From NCBI GenBank assembly GCA_028673005.1, contig CM054113.1, positions 68,231,350 to 68,295,349 of the forward strand: DNA of 64,000 nucleotides, given 5' to 3'. Of the stretch, positions 21,045 to 36,000 are shown piece by piece (the stretch's first letter is position 1; every line of letters begins with the position of its first letter). The position numbers were made by a program, and so were the translations under genes. Origin of the DNA: Tanypteryx hageni (lineage: Eukaryota; Arthropoda; Insecta; Odonata; Petaluridae). The notes beneath the pieces are model-generated. The model had not been told where the DNA came from. It worked only from the letters and a program-made list of their open reading frames with translations, and ran no database searches.

Positions 21045-24000
21045 GTGATTATAAAGTTTTTATATAAAATAAGCAAAGTAAATCTATAGCTGATAAGGAC
21101 TTATAACTATGTTAATTTAGTATGATACAATAAAAATAAATCTTTGCTTTCAAAGTCGATGGACTTAATTGTAAACAATGTAAGTCAGGGGTGTGCAACT
21201 ATTTTATGTGACCAGGTGCAACCAGGTAGTTGCGAGTACTTCGACAGGCCGCATCAGTCTTTACATCAGATAATATTGAATGGATTTTGTTATTATAGAA
21301 GATTACTTGAAATCTAAACGATATTTTAGCCTTAAAACCTCCCCAGAAAAGATTTTATGACAATTTTAATGAAAATATGCAAAATTATAGGTGTTAAATT
21401 TTACGTCGCTGATTCATCTAGCTTCGCTGGCGTAAGTTGCACACCACAGGTACTTATACTAAGTGGTTTCAGAGAACGGTCGATTATATATGGTGCGCGG
21501 TAATGATTTGCGTGAAAAATACATTCTAGATGGTTCAGACTATGATAATAGTTTTCCTTCATTCTATTTCTTATTTAACCGTCGGTTGGAATTATATTCA
21601 GAACTAGGGATACCCTTCTAACTTCTATATGATTATCCAAGTTGGCGTATAGTCAGAATTAGCGAAATTGTGGCTACTCCCTGAACGAGTTCCATAGCGC
21701 TGATAAACTCGTTTTTTTGCAGTTTTTGTACGAAAGTATTTCAAGTTAAAAGTATAGCCTTGAATGAGATATCTTTAAATGTAATAAATAGTCGCCTTCG
21801 ATTTTTTGGTCTTGCTTACCTAAGTTGTGTAGGTACTACTCGAGAAAGCATCGGCTGTTACGAGAGTTTCAGAACTACTAACTCAAGTCAAAAACTGATT
21901 ACTGAAAAGACAAGCTTGAATACTGTGGATGTTTCTGCACCTCCTCTGGATACAAATGTTGATGACAACACCCGTGAATCTGTCTCGACGAAGTCTCGGA
22001 GAATGCCAGACCATGAACCGCCGACCACGAGACCGTGTGATCGGCCTCACCGCAATGCCGCAATAGTGTATTTTACAGTGAAGCTGTTGTCTACGGTAAC
22101 GAGAAGTTCCCGGTTCCAGTAACTCCAGATCCAAATAGTGTATATTGTGCTTCGCCCCAGGTGCTTAGTGATAACAATGTATCTTTTAAGTTAGTAGTTA
22201 ACAAGCTTAATCGCAAACGTGAAATAATCATTGGAACTGGTGCCAACTCCTCAACTGCGTCGCCATTGTGTAGTGCTACGCAAAAGCTACATCTCCATGT
22301 CTGGAGGCTTGAAAGAAGTACCCCTGAGAAAGTTTTTAATTTTATTAAAAGTAATATCGGTTGCGATGAAGAAGTGATGAGGTTGAATGCTAAGGGAGGC
22401 TATTCTTCCTTTAGAGCAGTCGTATCCAACCTTTTCGGGCTCAGGGGCTACTTAGATTGCCCAAAACTCATGGTGGGCCCCCTCCCTCCCACAACTCGGC
22501 GGTTTTCCTCCATAATATTCTTTTGAGCAGGTGGAGGGGAAAGGAACTGGGTGTATTCCGTTGAGCTCATCAAGGTTAAAAACTTTTTTCCTCTAAAAAC
22601 TGCATAGATAGAAATTGACATGTGATTAACTGAATTATAAAATTAGTTCCGCAGGCGCCTGAAAAAAGCTTCATGGTCTACAGGTGCCCGTGAGCTACCA
22701 GTTGGACATCACTGCTTTAGGGCTCTTTCACACAAGCCACTTTCGGTGGCCAAGGTCGACTACTTTTAGTGGTCAAAATCAACCACCAGATGCCGGCAGT
22801 ATATTCCTATGTAGCTTTTCAGATGAGCGTTTTGTCAACCACAGGCAGACCGTTGTCGTCAGCTGGTGGTAAATCCCCACCACTGACTGTGTCTCCCCTT
22901 TTCACATGAGCCACTTTCACTTTGGTTGATGTCAGCGACTGCAACGGTTCCACCACCCTTGAGATGCTGTGCCAGATCAAGATATGATCTCGTTGTAACT
23001 CCCAAACCTTTTTAAAGCTGTCTAAAACCAATCAACATATTTCGTGATACCCACCACCAAAAGTAAATAAAAATTGAAGAATAAATTTCCATGCTTTCTA
23101 ATTTAAAGTAAAGTATAGAAATGGCCAAACTCAGATCTTTGGCTAACAATTGGGTGAATTCAATAATTACAAGCTCTTTTTCTCCTTGACCATCTTCTTA
23201 ATTAATAGCAAGAGAAGAAGTGCTTCCTCTTTAAAGTCCATTTCGAGATTGCATCTCTGGAAGAGGATTGAAGAGTTCTGCCAGTGGTTGTCACCACCAC
23301 TTTTTGTGTTTCATCCAACCACTCGTGGTTGAGTCGATGCACATTTTGGCAGTTGGACTCAACCATGCGGCAGTCGCTGACGTCGACCACCAAAAGTGAC
23401 TCATGTGAAAGAGTCCTTAGAGTGTCTTCCAATTAAGTTAACCAAACTAAACTTATGGATTCTTTAAATTGGCCTTATAATGTTACACTCAATAAGTTTT
23501 ATTTTGGGAATAGAGTGATTGTTGAAATCCCGCCGTTAACTGATCAAACCGCTAAGGTAGTAATTGCAGAAAGAGTCAATACTCGTTCCCAGTCAGGGAT
23601 ATTGATAAGGAAGAAGTCATGACTATCAGATTCTGGTAATTGTGAAGTAACTTCTGATTCGAAATGGATTGATTGTCACACTGTCAATTGTATTTCTATA
23701 TGTCTCCTTAACCTTCAATACATGCAAAATAAGGTATCTGAGATTGAAATGTTCCTGCAGAGTGAGTACCTTCTGGTAATGTGCTTTTGTGAGCATTGGT
23801 GAGATAAGGATGAGATTGTAATGTATTGATTAAATAATTGTGATTTGGCATCCTTCTATTGTCAAACAACACCCAAAAATGGAGGTACTTCAATCTATGT
23901 AACCAAAGGTACTAGATATAAATTAGTCGATGTGAGTAGGTTTTGTGCTGATATTCACTGTGAGGTATGTACTATTCTATTATTAGATTTATCCTTAATT

Positions 24001-27000
24001 GTAATGCCAGTTTATTGCTTGCCTAATGGTGACATTAGCATTTTTTATCTGATGGAGAAATTGTTGACACACCTAGTTCATTTTAATACCAAGGTTGTTA
24101 TATGCTCAAATTTAAATCTTTCCTACAAGGATATCTATGGTTTATCAAACTTTTCTAAAGCAAATAATCAATGTAATTGCTGAACCACTAACCTCAACTA
24201 TTAATCAATCACTGAGTGATGGCATTTTTCCTGAGCCTCTAAAATTAGCCAAAATTATTCCAATAGTCAAAAAGGAATCACGAAATGATCCAGGAAGTTA
24301 CAAACCAATATCAAACTTACTCTCAATATCCAAGGTGCTCGTAATTGTTATGTTCAAACATTTACCACCACTTAGAATTCTTTAATCTCCTCTCTCCTGC
24401 CCAATATACATTCAGAGTTGGAAAGTGAACAACTAGTGCTATAGAATCTATTATTCTAACTGCTTTTGAAAACAAGGAATATGCCAGTATGACTCTTTGC
24501 AATCTTTCCAATGCATTTGACTTTGTATCTCATGATATACTGCTATCTAAATTACATTATTATGGAATTAGAGGTAATGCACTCAAAATCATAGAACCGA
24601 CGTCAACTAGTCTATGTCAATGGCCAGCAATCTGAAATTTCCATGATTCAGTATGGGGTTCCTCAAGGCTCTGTTCTTGGGCCCCTTTTCTTTATCATAA
24701 TGATCAATGACTTGGTATCCAATGTCCCTGGAAAGTCCATATTCTTTGCAGACAATACCACATTTGTCAACAGTGATTCTGACCTTGTTATCATATCTAT
24801 GTCATCTTCAACCCTTACAGCTGCTGAGTCTTGGTTTGATGTTAATAAACTCTTTGTAAATGTTGACAAGACTCAGAATATAATATTCTCTCTAAGGCAT
24901 ATCCCTAATGTCCCCATTTCTAATGAACCTGTGAAACTATTAGGTTTTGTACTTGACCCAAAATTATCTTGAGATGATATATATATATATATATATATAC
25001 ACCCCGTCTAACCTGAAAAAAATCCAAAGTTCCTTGTGGGGTTTGAACCACCTCACCTCTTTTCACAATCGCATAAGACGAGTGATTTAGTCACCTCGGC
25101 CACCAGATTCTTACATTGGCACTTGGATAAATGTGTATTTCAATGCACGTGGGAAGATAGACAAGCATTCATCATAGCAACAAGATTGAACAAACTATTG
25201 TCATTGTTCATGTTGTGATCTTTTAATAGAAGTGTCTTTATTTTAATGTGGATTTGTATTGATACGAGCATTCCTACATTTTTTGAAAGGATATTTCTGC
25301 TAATAATTGTATTTATTTATCGTATTTGTTATTGATTGTAAGTTTTTATTTTAAAAACTTTTTGTCTTTATTTACTATTTAAGATAGGTATTATTGTTGT
25401 AAAGGATGTTAATTTGAACAAATTTAAATGAAACATTTTAAAGTGTTATGTTGTAACTTAGCAATTCTTCAGCTAACTACATTTATACAGTGTTTTTATA
25501 TGGATGGTTGATGTGATGTTAGGAAAAGAACAATTTATTATTTTTGTCATTTAAATTTTTCCTGTCGTCTGCATTTCTTGAGAGGCTTTATATGATATCA
25601 CCGAATATGCTGTTTGTTACTCAAAATATATTTACAAATATCCACTTAGACTTGAAGGACATCTTGTGTACTGAGGAGGAGAAAGTGCACTACACAGTCT
25701 TTCTCATAGTCATTCTATACTTCAGTCTGTGACTTGGATTGACTATGTTCGGTCGCATTCGTTTACTCGGTTCATACATAATGGTTACATCACATTTGTT
25801 TTCAAGCCATTGCCATGGCCATATTATCATACTTGCTCGTACTTTTCTCATAACTGTTCAACTTTTTGTTAATTATTTTCCTGAGGATGTTTAAAACATG
25901 AGGAATTTTTAATTCTTTATTGACGGTGTTGGGAGGCTCTGTTTTTTATTCAAAAGTTGAATTTTCTTGTATCATACAATAAATGGCACTGTACATACTT
26001 CTATGTTCAATTTTTTCTGCTTTGGTTTTCTAGTTGATCCAATATTGTAGTAGCTATGACAGAAATTTTAATAGCTACAAATTATAAATTCAAGAATAAA
26101 AAATCTTGTCTGGAATGCATCTGGAGTTTTAATGGAGAAGTAAACAGAAAAATCATGATCGTTCAATAAATTTCCATTTTATGAACACTTTTCAGGAACG
26201 CATGTCATTTGTTGAACGTGAGTTGCCTGTACTAGATTTTGTACCAAACTGGATCTTCCACAAGTGAGTCTAAGTCATTATGTTGTTCCAATGTCATCAT
26301 ACTCCAGCTATTCAACAGACTTCCTGACAGGGTGAGATCTGTCAGCCTGAGCAGGTTTAAATCTGTTCTCTATATTTGGTTAATAGAGAAAGCTTACCAT
26401 TCCATAGATGAATATAATGAGGACACATGTTCTTAATGTGTCTGCTTTTAACATAATTATTTTTGCCTGTGTTCTTTATTTCCTTATTCCTGTGAATGTT
26501 GTGTACTGTGTTCTGTAGCAACAGTGCCTATTTCAGATTGTATCTGGTTAATGGCCTAATAAATTATTATTATTCCAAGCTAAGATTTTGTATCAGAAGT
26601 CACAGATAATATTGTGTTTTAATTATCTGCTTCTACAAAATGAAGAAGTAATAAAGCACATAGTAAGAGATGGAAAAACTCTATTCTCTGCGACAAAACT
26701 ATGGCCCGTGGGCCACATGAGTTTAACACTTTAAGGACACAGTAGAATGAAAATGGAAAATTATAAAACACAATATATCTCACCTTTTCATTCATAGGTA
26801 CCTAATAGATAAGTACGTACATAAATTCCTTAAATTATTATTCAGCTATTTTTGACTGCATGTAGTCCGCGATGAGAATGGAAGTGGTCTATGCGGCCCT
26901 CGATGGGATCACTGATATAGGGGAAAGATATGTTCTTTCTCTAAAATGTTGAAATAATTAAATGTCTTTTAATTGAAATATAATTTTGAAATGATCTTAG

Positions 27001-30000
27001 TAATCTGTTTAATTTGCCAATTGAAGTGTGATTCTAAAATACTCTAAATTACAAAATAAGTAAGAATTAACAGTCAGAATTTATCATTTGATCTTAATTA
27101 CTTTGATTTCTATTTATTTTCAGGTTTCACAGCATTGTGTGAAAAGTATACACTAACAGGAAAAGGTGGCACATATCGCATGACAAAAACTTTAAATGCC
27201 TATATAGGAAAAATGGTGCAAGAAATAATTAATCATGGTGGAGATGTCTTAAAATTTTCTGGTTATTCCCATTTATGCTTTCATTTAGAATGAAATCAAT
27301 TGTCCAGTGTATAGTTCATCATTGAATTATACTAGAAAAGTTTTGTATATTTTAGGTGATGCATTTTTGGCTTGTTGGAAAGTAGAAAGTGATGAAAAAA
27401 TGGCATTTACTGTTAATCAAGCTGTAAAATGTTCTCTGTTTATTCAGGAAACATTAGGAGAATTTGAAACGGATGTGAAAGTATCATTGACAGGTAAAAA
27501 TATTCTTTCTTGTTGTTATTATATCTCACTAATCAAATGATAGAATAGGTTGTCCTATTTTAATTATCGAATGAGTTGTTTGATTATAATAATTACTACT
27601 AAATTCATGAAAAAGAAAATTAAATTTACATCATCAATTTCTTTGGAAAACCTTTTCAATTAATTTCACGTTGTTGTGTAAATCCATTACCATAACAGGG
27701 AATATAATAATATTAATCCTCTAATAGACAATCATTCAATTTTTATAGTAAAATATGTTAATCTGCCAAACATTAGTTAATTCATGAACAATAAAAAATT
27801 TGAGCTAACACTGGCTGGTAAGAATGTAATTGAAGGAAAATCTACGATGCCAGTCAATAATAATAAAACTGAATACCCCGGATAAAAAATAAGAAAGGCC
27901 GGATAAAAATTGCGACACGTATTTTGGTTACCAAGTAACCATCATCATGGCCCAAGACTTGAGAGGGAGCAAACAGTGAAGGAAATCATGGTAGCACGCT
28001 CTCAAGTGGATATGAAGAGCTGAGGATGCATATTTATACCTAGTTGTTGGCATGGGGAAGGGAGGGGGGGAGTGGGGGTATGAGGGTTATGACCTAGTGG
28101 TGGGGGGAGGCGGGATCAGTTTGAAGAGAACGCTGTTGATTACCCCAAAGTCGTTGTTCATGAGTGCATTTTTGTATTTGTGGATATAAAGACTTTCAGT
28201 CGCGTCCAATTTGGAATTTGGGGCATGTTTTAGTAATTTGAGGTTCTCCATACCTAATGGGTGATGGTTTTCAAGGATATCTTTCGCTACGGCAGATTTT
28301 TCTATATGTCCGTGTTTAAAGTGTGCCAAGTGTTCTTTAAATCTAATGGCTAAGTTTCTCCTTGTTTGGCCTATGTATGATAAGTCTCACCTGGGACATA
28401 GCACTTGATATACACCCGATTTTTGTGAATTGTGTGTTTTATCTTTTGGGTTACCTATTAGATTTTTAATCTTGTTTGTGTTATGGTAAGTTAATTCATA
28501 TCCGACCTACTGAAAAACTTTTGTTAACCCTTTAGTAAGGGTTGGAAAGAAAGGTAGTGACGGGCCACGATGATGGTTACTTGGTAACCAAAATACATAT
28601 CGCCATTTTTATCCGGTTTTTTGTCCGGCCTTTCTTATTTTTTATCCAGGGTATTCAGTTTTATTATTATTGACTGGCATCTGAGATTTTTCTTCAATTA
28701 CATTAGTTAATTCAATGAAATAAGGTTGTGATGTTCCCATGAATTATGGAGATAAAATAACTGATACGCAATGTGAAGCCTAAATCTGTGTTGGGCAATT
28801 CATTTTGTTGATGATGGTTGGTTTGTAAGTTTTTACTGAAAATGAAGCAATTTTTAATTTATAATTTGTTTTTTTATGTATTATATATTTTTATTCTTAA
28901 TTACATATTAGGTATTTTCACAATAGTAAATTCTTGTATTAATAATTTCTAATTGAATTATTTTTAGTAAAGCTGGCAATATCTGCTGGTACAGCTACAT
29001 TTTCAGTCATTGGAACTGAGGAGAATCGTCATTATATTATTGTTGGTGAGCCAATTGCAGAAGTTAGGCTGGCTGAGTATATGTGTGTCTCAGGAGATAT
29101 TTTACTAGCACCATCAGCTTGGGAATTCTGTGACCATGAAAAATATGTATATACAGCCAAAGGCGATTTGGGCCATATTAAGGTTTCTCTTATTTTGACT
29201 TGATACATATTAAAACTTAAACTAATTAGTGCAACACCACCTTATACCAAGGTTTATATATTGGCATTTATACAAAATGTTATCTTAAATATTTACATAA
29301 ATCCTAATAAAAAAGTACAACTTCTTCAGCATCTACTTCAACTCATGATATTAGAAATATTTTTGATAAATATTTATGCAATTACATCAAGAAAATATTT
29401 TATTTGAGATTGCTTATTACAAAATTTTGTTGTATTTGCTTATTATTAAATTTATGCTAATGAAAATGTTTAAATACATTTCAGTTCTTGTAATAAAATT
29501 GTGTCTATTGTGGAACTGAGTAATAATGTTATCAAGATTTCTCTTATGTAGCAGTAGTTTATTCTTGGTTCTGACCAACTTCTGACACCTTAATACAATT
29601 GCATTCCCCAATGATAACTATTGTGAATTAAACATTAAAAAATTAAAAACATGAAAACATTAGAAATAATATATAATTTTTTATTAACCATTTATTCAAA
29701 GTGAAATACATATTTGTCTACATTGTAGTCAATCATAACTCTTAAATTTTGTGTTATAAAGGGTAAATAATTAGAAACAAATACTGTTGAGTACACAATT
29801 ATAAAATGAAGCAGACAAGCACAAGTAGTGGCTGTTGTGGGTGATATAATACTGGAGGTTTAAAGTGTTGGAGGGTTGTTTTGCCTCTACCCAAGTTCCG
29901 TGGTCAAGGAAACAAAATTTCTCAAGTGTATTCAAAATGTATCACATGAAATCTCCATCTCATCTCCACTCTACAATATCCTCTCGACTCTAGAATATCC

Positions 30001-33000
30001 TTTCCTCTCATCTCATCTATTGTAGTACTAAAACACACAGCATAAGTGACAATGAGAGACCAAATGGTTGCCTTGTGATGTAGTGGAGAACTTTCTTCCA
30101 TTTGAATTGCACTGTCCACGTAATCACATAAAAGTGAAACACAGACGCATAAAAAGAAATTCCGGTAGCAATAAGTTTGTCGCATAATAGCGAATTTGCA
30201 TAAAGCAAACTCAAATAAAGAGAGGGAAACCTGTATAAACATTCCTGCATGTCTTACAAAATCACATTATAAAGACTGAGCTATGATAGACAATGGAGAA
30301 TTTGAAAAAATTAATTGCTGAATCTTGACAGCAGAAAATTGTCATTATATAATTATGGTGGCGGGAAGTGGCAGTAATGGGTCCGAGAGCAGAAGAAGCA
30401 CTGGGGCCCAGGATTTCTCTCCCGGGCCCTGTGCTAGCCGAGCCTGGTTTACAAGTCATTACTGAATTTCTTATTTTTTCCACCCACTATAAACTGCCAG
30501 GTTGCTCAGCCTTATGAAGTTATATGTATATTATTCCTTGAGAGCCATCTGGATGACTCAAATGGAAGACAAAAGGGCCCTTTATTCATTAGGCGTGAGA
30601 ACAAAATAGGGAAGAAAGCTAAGCTCAGAAGTGTAGAATCTAGTTAGTGTGTATCACTTAAAGTGTGGACACGTTATTCTGTGAGGATTATTGAAAAATC
30701 TAGAATATTTTTCCGTCTCTTTGAAGAAAGATATATTCGAGTAATTTGGTAAGTAAAAGACTACAATTTATTCTTTATTTTACTGCATTATAAAGTGTAC
30801 AAGGTATTATTCTTTATTCCATATTCCTGCTGCTTGTGCAAGGCCGAATCACGTGCCCCTATTGAAAGCATCCCAACTTTTGTGATTTCAGTGAAAAATG
30901 TAGTATTTAGCCATAAGTGATTAAATATATATCATCGCAAAAGTTAGGATTTTTCACAGATTATCAACAGAAAAGTTATATTAATTCGTGTTACTACATG
31001 AACAATAACAATCGCATTACTAGAACACCATCACCACAAGGCATGTTCCTATGGACCCTGGTGGAAAATCATCCCTGTACACACCTACATTTTAGAAAAA
31101 ATACCAAATAAAAAACTGGGAAATCAAAAAATTCGTAATTTAGAGTAAAATTAGTTTATTAATTAATGAGACCCCTTATAACCATATTAATCATTTTAAG
31201 TTTTTATTGAGAATGGAGACTCCTAGCTTGTTCAAATATACTTTTATGAGTGCAGTCTCCTAGCATATAAATCAATTCATTTTGAATCATTTTACCACAG
31301 TAATGAACATGGGTTTCAGGTGACATTATTCGACGTTCATGCTCACTCATAACCAAATCAAATTTGCCTAGTAGTTCTACAAGACCAAGAAAATTACCAT
31401 TATGCTGTTTAAATAATCTATCTGAACATTCACAAAAAGCTAAATTATTTTTGGCCAATCATAAGGTTATTATATTAATTTACCTTTCTAGCACACTTCT
31501 CCAACGACTTCTTTATTTCTTAATAAGTATTTGCACATCTTCATCTAAAGTTTTATTCTTGTTTAGCTGCAAATCCATTTCAAGCCACATTTTATGGCAT
31601 TTCAAATGTTGAGGCAAGTTTTCATGTGATTTTAAGCATCCACTAAAATGTTTCCAATCGCTCACTCCATTCTTTGCTAAACTACTTCTACTTAATAGAT
31701 CAAAGACCTTACAGCAGAAGCAAAAAAATCGTTTTTACTCTCTGAATACATTAATCTTCTTAAAAATGTTTTGCCATTGCTTATTTTCCTATAACACATG
31801 TAAATAAAAAACTGTGATGACTAGAATCTGTCGGAAAATTAAAATCATTTCTCAAAATAAATGGACAAATCAATATAATATGATCAAATTCAGAAGGTGA
31901 TAAATTATCAGACCAAAGGCTAATATCACCATATCACTTTGAAAGATTTGTTATTAGAATAAAATCTTCCTTAACATTAGCATATTTTGTCTTACCAAAG
32001 AAATGTACCAAAAGAATGTTTTATTCATCAAATATGTCTGTATCTTGTAAATAAAATTATATATTAAATATTATATTATTTATATCAACATTTTTTAAGC
32101 GAGTGTAGAATGATTTTAGTATGGTTGTTTTGAAGGGGGTTCAACTGAAAATTTTGCAGAAGGGGGCCAAGAATTTGTAGTTACGTCACTGCCTATACAT
32201 CTGAAAAAGTCTAATGATATTCTGTAAACATGTAGTTTATGAACAAGAATAAAAATTTGCACTTATTTTCAGGAACTTGAATGCTTCCAACAGATATATT
32301 ATATTTTGCTGCTCATACTGCTAACCCCACCAATATCACTACAGCATAACCAAAACCTAACTACAGCACGCACATACAATATCTAGGCGTCAGCATGAAA
32401 TTCTTAGGCGACCTGGCGCCCGGGATTTGTCGAGCCCTGTCATAGGGGGCCCGTGGCTCTATAATGATTGAGCAACACTACCCTAGGTGACAGCGATTTG
32501 CAAGGCCCCTAGGCAATAGCAGTTTCAGGCCCCACGACTCGCAAATTCTGAAAACATGGCAAAATTTTATGGAGGAAAAGAGGCTATCAAATTCTTAACA
32601 ATTTATTTGCACATATATATACAATTCAGTGGGTGAGCGTCTGAGATTGATGTAGATTGCAGCTCAAAGTTGTCAAGTGGGGCCCTTAGAAATAATTATT
32701 TTTTCAGTGACACCTATCAGTTGAGACTAGTCTTTGCCCATTGTCATTTACGTTTGTTCATTGTCATCATTTAGGATATATAGATGGCCACTTATTTGTG
32801 TTGAGAATTTTACACTATATATTTCTTTCCTCTCTTGTACTAAGCTCCTGAGTCTGTTCTCTCACAGATCGAGGTGCAAGGCCCTAGGCAGTTGCCTAGA
32901 TTGCCTGGCCGTATCTCTGCCCCTGCACACACACACACATCAGCTAATGAGTAATTTATCTTTAAAAAAGCCAATCATGCATGTAAGTTGCTGTGTCTTA

Positions 33001-36000
33001 TAATTCCTTTTTATTTAAAATTCATGTAAGTAAAGTTACTGTGTGTCTTATAACTTGTTTTTTATCTTAAACCAATCCCAGATCATTCAATCATTGGAGA
33101 GTCATGAAGTTCAGATACAGAAAGTAAGCATAGACAGTGAAATTGAAGATATATCAGGTGAGCAGAACCAAGTCAATTTTCATTAATTTATAAAATGCCA
33201 AATACATAATTTCCACAGCATGATATCCAATTGTCCATTTGCAGAGTTCTTAGGTTTTAATCGCTTTTCAGATTGGGAATCGGTTAGAGTCATTGTGGTT
33301 AAGGTGGCCCACAGACATGATGGACCATACCTACGACCTTTTATTATTCCTCCAGTATTACAGCAGGTATACTCTACCCTCTTTTGAATTAAATTCACTA
33401 TCCATTGCTAAAAAAATTATTCAATTATTTTAGAATATGTGTTCTTGTTAAGTGTGGGAATTTTTCACAATCAATCTATATATTTCTTTCCCCCCTTATA
33501 CTAAGCTCCTGATTAAGATTAAATATTACAGTAAAAACTCACATAGCTTGACTTTAGATGATATATATTCCTCAAGACTAGGAGATGAGGAGATCCACCT
33601 TGCTAAGACATGATTTGACAAGGCAAAGTTAGTCTTTAAATTTATCATCAACTATGAATGATAAAAACACCTGTTAAATAGCATTTAAAGAATAAATATT
33701 GACAAATTTATTCGTGTACTTATTTTATCACATAAAAATTTTGCACAGAAATAATATTTATTGATTGTTTATAAATATAGCTAATGTGCCTCACTTACCT
33801 ATTGAGTATTGCAACTAATTCTAATGAAGAAAGCTTGTATGCAAAAACAACGATATTTGTCATCAACCTCTACACTTTCTTATTCTGAACTCTTTTTTAA
33901 GTATCCATCTTCCTTCATGATTTTTATTGCCAAAGGACAATAAATGATGCAGTGAAAAGGCACAACTGATTGCTGCTGGGGTAACCACAAATCAGCAAAA
34001 CTGCAAATGGCAGGGTATATCTGTACAGCACTGAATTATTTTACAATTACTTTTACAGGCTTGCATCCTATAATATCCATCATAATGGTAATGAAAATAA
34101 TATTAGACAAGATTTGAAACCAATATAAAAACAATTATATGATACCCAAGTACCTAACCCACTAATTCCCATTATTAAGTGCTTCAAAATATGCACTTTC
34201 ATAAGTTTTCGATCAATGTGAGATTTTACTGTATAGGTACTAAGAATATTATTTATGAATTCATATTTAATTTATTTATAAATCCTGTAATTTATAGTGT
34301 TCAAATTAATGAAATTTTTATGAGCTCTACTTCATTTTTATTTAAAATGCTAAAAATATTGGAAATATAAAGGAAAGTAATTAATTTTTCTTTTAAATAC
34401 ATATTCATGCAGGATATTCTTCATTAACTATAATATTAAAGGGAGAAATAATACATATGTTGTACATATTATATGATTTTATAGTTTAAATTTAACCAGC
34501 ATTTAAAGTACTACTATCCTTACAGGTGGACCATGAGCAGCCATTAGAATATCTAACTGAAATGAGACAAGTGGTAACAATGTTTGTAAATGTTATTACG
34601 TCTCATATTCCAGTTGATCAATTTATCACTTTAGTGGATGATGCTTACTGTATTATCTGCAGGTAATAATTATATTAAAATAAAATACAGTAACAATAGC
34701 CATAAACCACATAATAACTTTCAAAACTCTACAACAGAAAGATTTAGCTACTACTGAATTATTTTCAAATTTAAAAGAGTAGATATCACCTAATACCAAA
34801 AAATGCTGTATTAATTGTTTATACTGCAAAAATAAGAAAAAGTAACTCTCTCATATAATATTCAGTATCCACCTTTTGTGAATGTATTGAATGTACAGGT
34901 ATAATCTGATTTACGTCAAGAAAGTGTTCCTGAAAAATGCTACATAAATCAAAGCAGTTTTTCTCATAAGAATTGTACTCATCATTTATATCATAATTTG
35001 CATTATGTACCTACTTATTATTAGTAGTAATAATTGTTATTATAACTTCTGTCAATATGTTGATGATGTATCCTAACTGTTCCCAGCATTTCTGTTATTT
35101 ACTACTTTACCTTTTGACAATTATTATAACCTTATGTAGTTTGGGCTTACCCATTGAAATAAATAAATAATGGTATGAGGGACTGGTTGATACTAGCTTG
35201 GCTAGCTCGGCCCCAACCAAGAAAACATCTGCATTCAGAAACAAGAAAATTGATCTGCTACAATAGTTCAGTGGTAGAACATCTGCCTGGCAAGTAGAAG
35301 ACCTGGATTCAATTCCCAGTAATAGCAGTCTTTTTAGTAGTCGGATGTCGTGGGACTGCATGATCAGCTTGGATGTGAAAAAATTGCACTTGTGCGCAGG
35401 TGTTCCAAGCATTTTGCATTCAAATTCACCATTTTGTTTCAATCAATAGGTGCCCTCATTATAATACCCTTCAAAATCAATGTATTAAGCAATCTCCTAC
35501 AGAGTATTAGTCTGACTTTGGAGTGATGCAATATATTTAAGATTGTTGGGTGTTTAGATGTTATATTACAGAGAGTGGATATTTAAATTAAAGTATGTGA
35601 TTTTTATTTTGTATTTTAATCAGATAATAGCTTCAGGAAGGTGGTAACAAAAATTTTAAAGGCCTTTAGACCAAAAATGATGTAAATCGATATACAGGTA
35701 GTAATTGATCGGCGACGTAACTTCGAATTGATGTAAATTGGGGTATACCTGTATAACTACTTTTAGTAATGTTATTCTATTTATTAATGAAGGATAAACC
35801 TTAAATCTTAGAAAATGTTATTGTGATGTTATAAAAAATTCAAATTTATTAGAACATACCAGATAATTTTCATTTATGAAACAGTTGAGTTGTACAATGA
35901 ATGGGCCAATTATCCGAACGCTGATTATACAGATGAAATTTAAAATTGCGGAATTAAGTTTAGCAATAAAGGTTTCCTCATCAAAAAATGGCCACTGTAA

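Larger units (their letters stand above)
21760..23640 (+). pseudogene. LINE ORF1 remnant
   Basis: The frame 22161-22416 reads [33 protein letters not shown] and [12 protein letters not shown], a pattern typical of LINE ORF1 proteins (a C-terminal RRM-like fold). After the hAT and Harbinger insertions it resumes at 23417 and includes [17 protein letters not shown], with frameshifts. The upstream open frame 21760-22122 may be its N-terminal part. Confidence 0.6.
21700..26580 (+). mobile_element. Jockey/CR1-like LINE, decayed and interrupted (sAC intron 1)
   Basis: Pieces of a non-LTR retrotransposon follow in order: an ORF1-like region (about 21760-22416, continuing 23417-23640), endonuclease and RT of ORF2 (23650-24972) and the last residues of ORF2 (26238-26436), then a 3' tail with AATAAATTATTATTATTCC at about 26560. 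Two MITEs sit in ORF1. An unrelated stretch with an (AT)n run and a tRNA-like sequence separates RT from the C-terminus (24975-26220). Confidence 0.78.

Noticed and set aside
21883..22134. Arg-rich minus-strand open frame
   Set aside because: It is antisense to the LINE ORF1 region and has no independent support.
26190..26265. Open stretch with a splice-donor-like GTGAGT, considered as an sAC exon
   Set aside because: Exon 1 (ending DVS-G) joins exon 2 at 27124 in perfect phase and restores DVSGFTAL; an extra exon here would break this conserved motif. The stretch is next to the LINE C-terminus.
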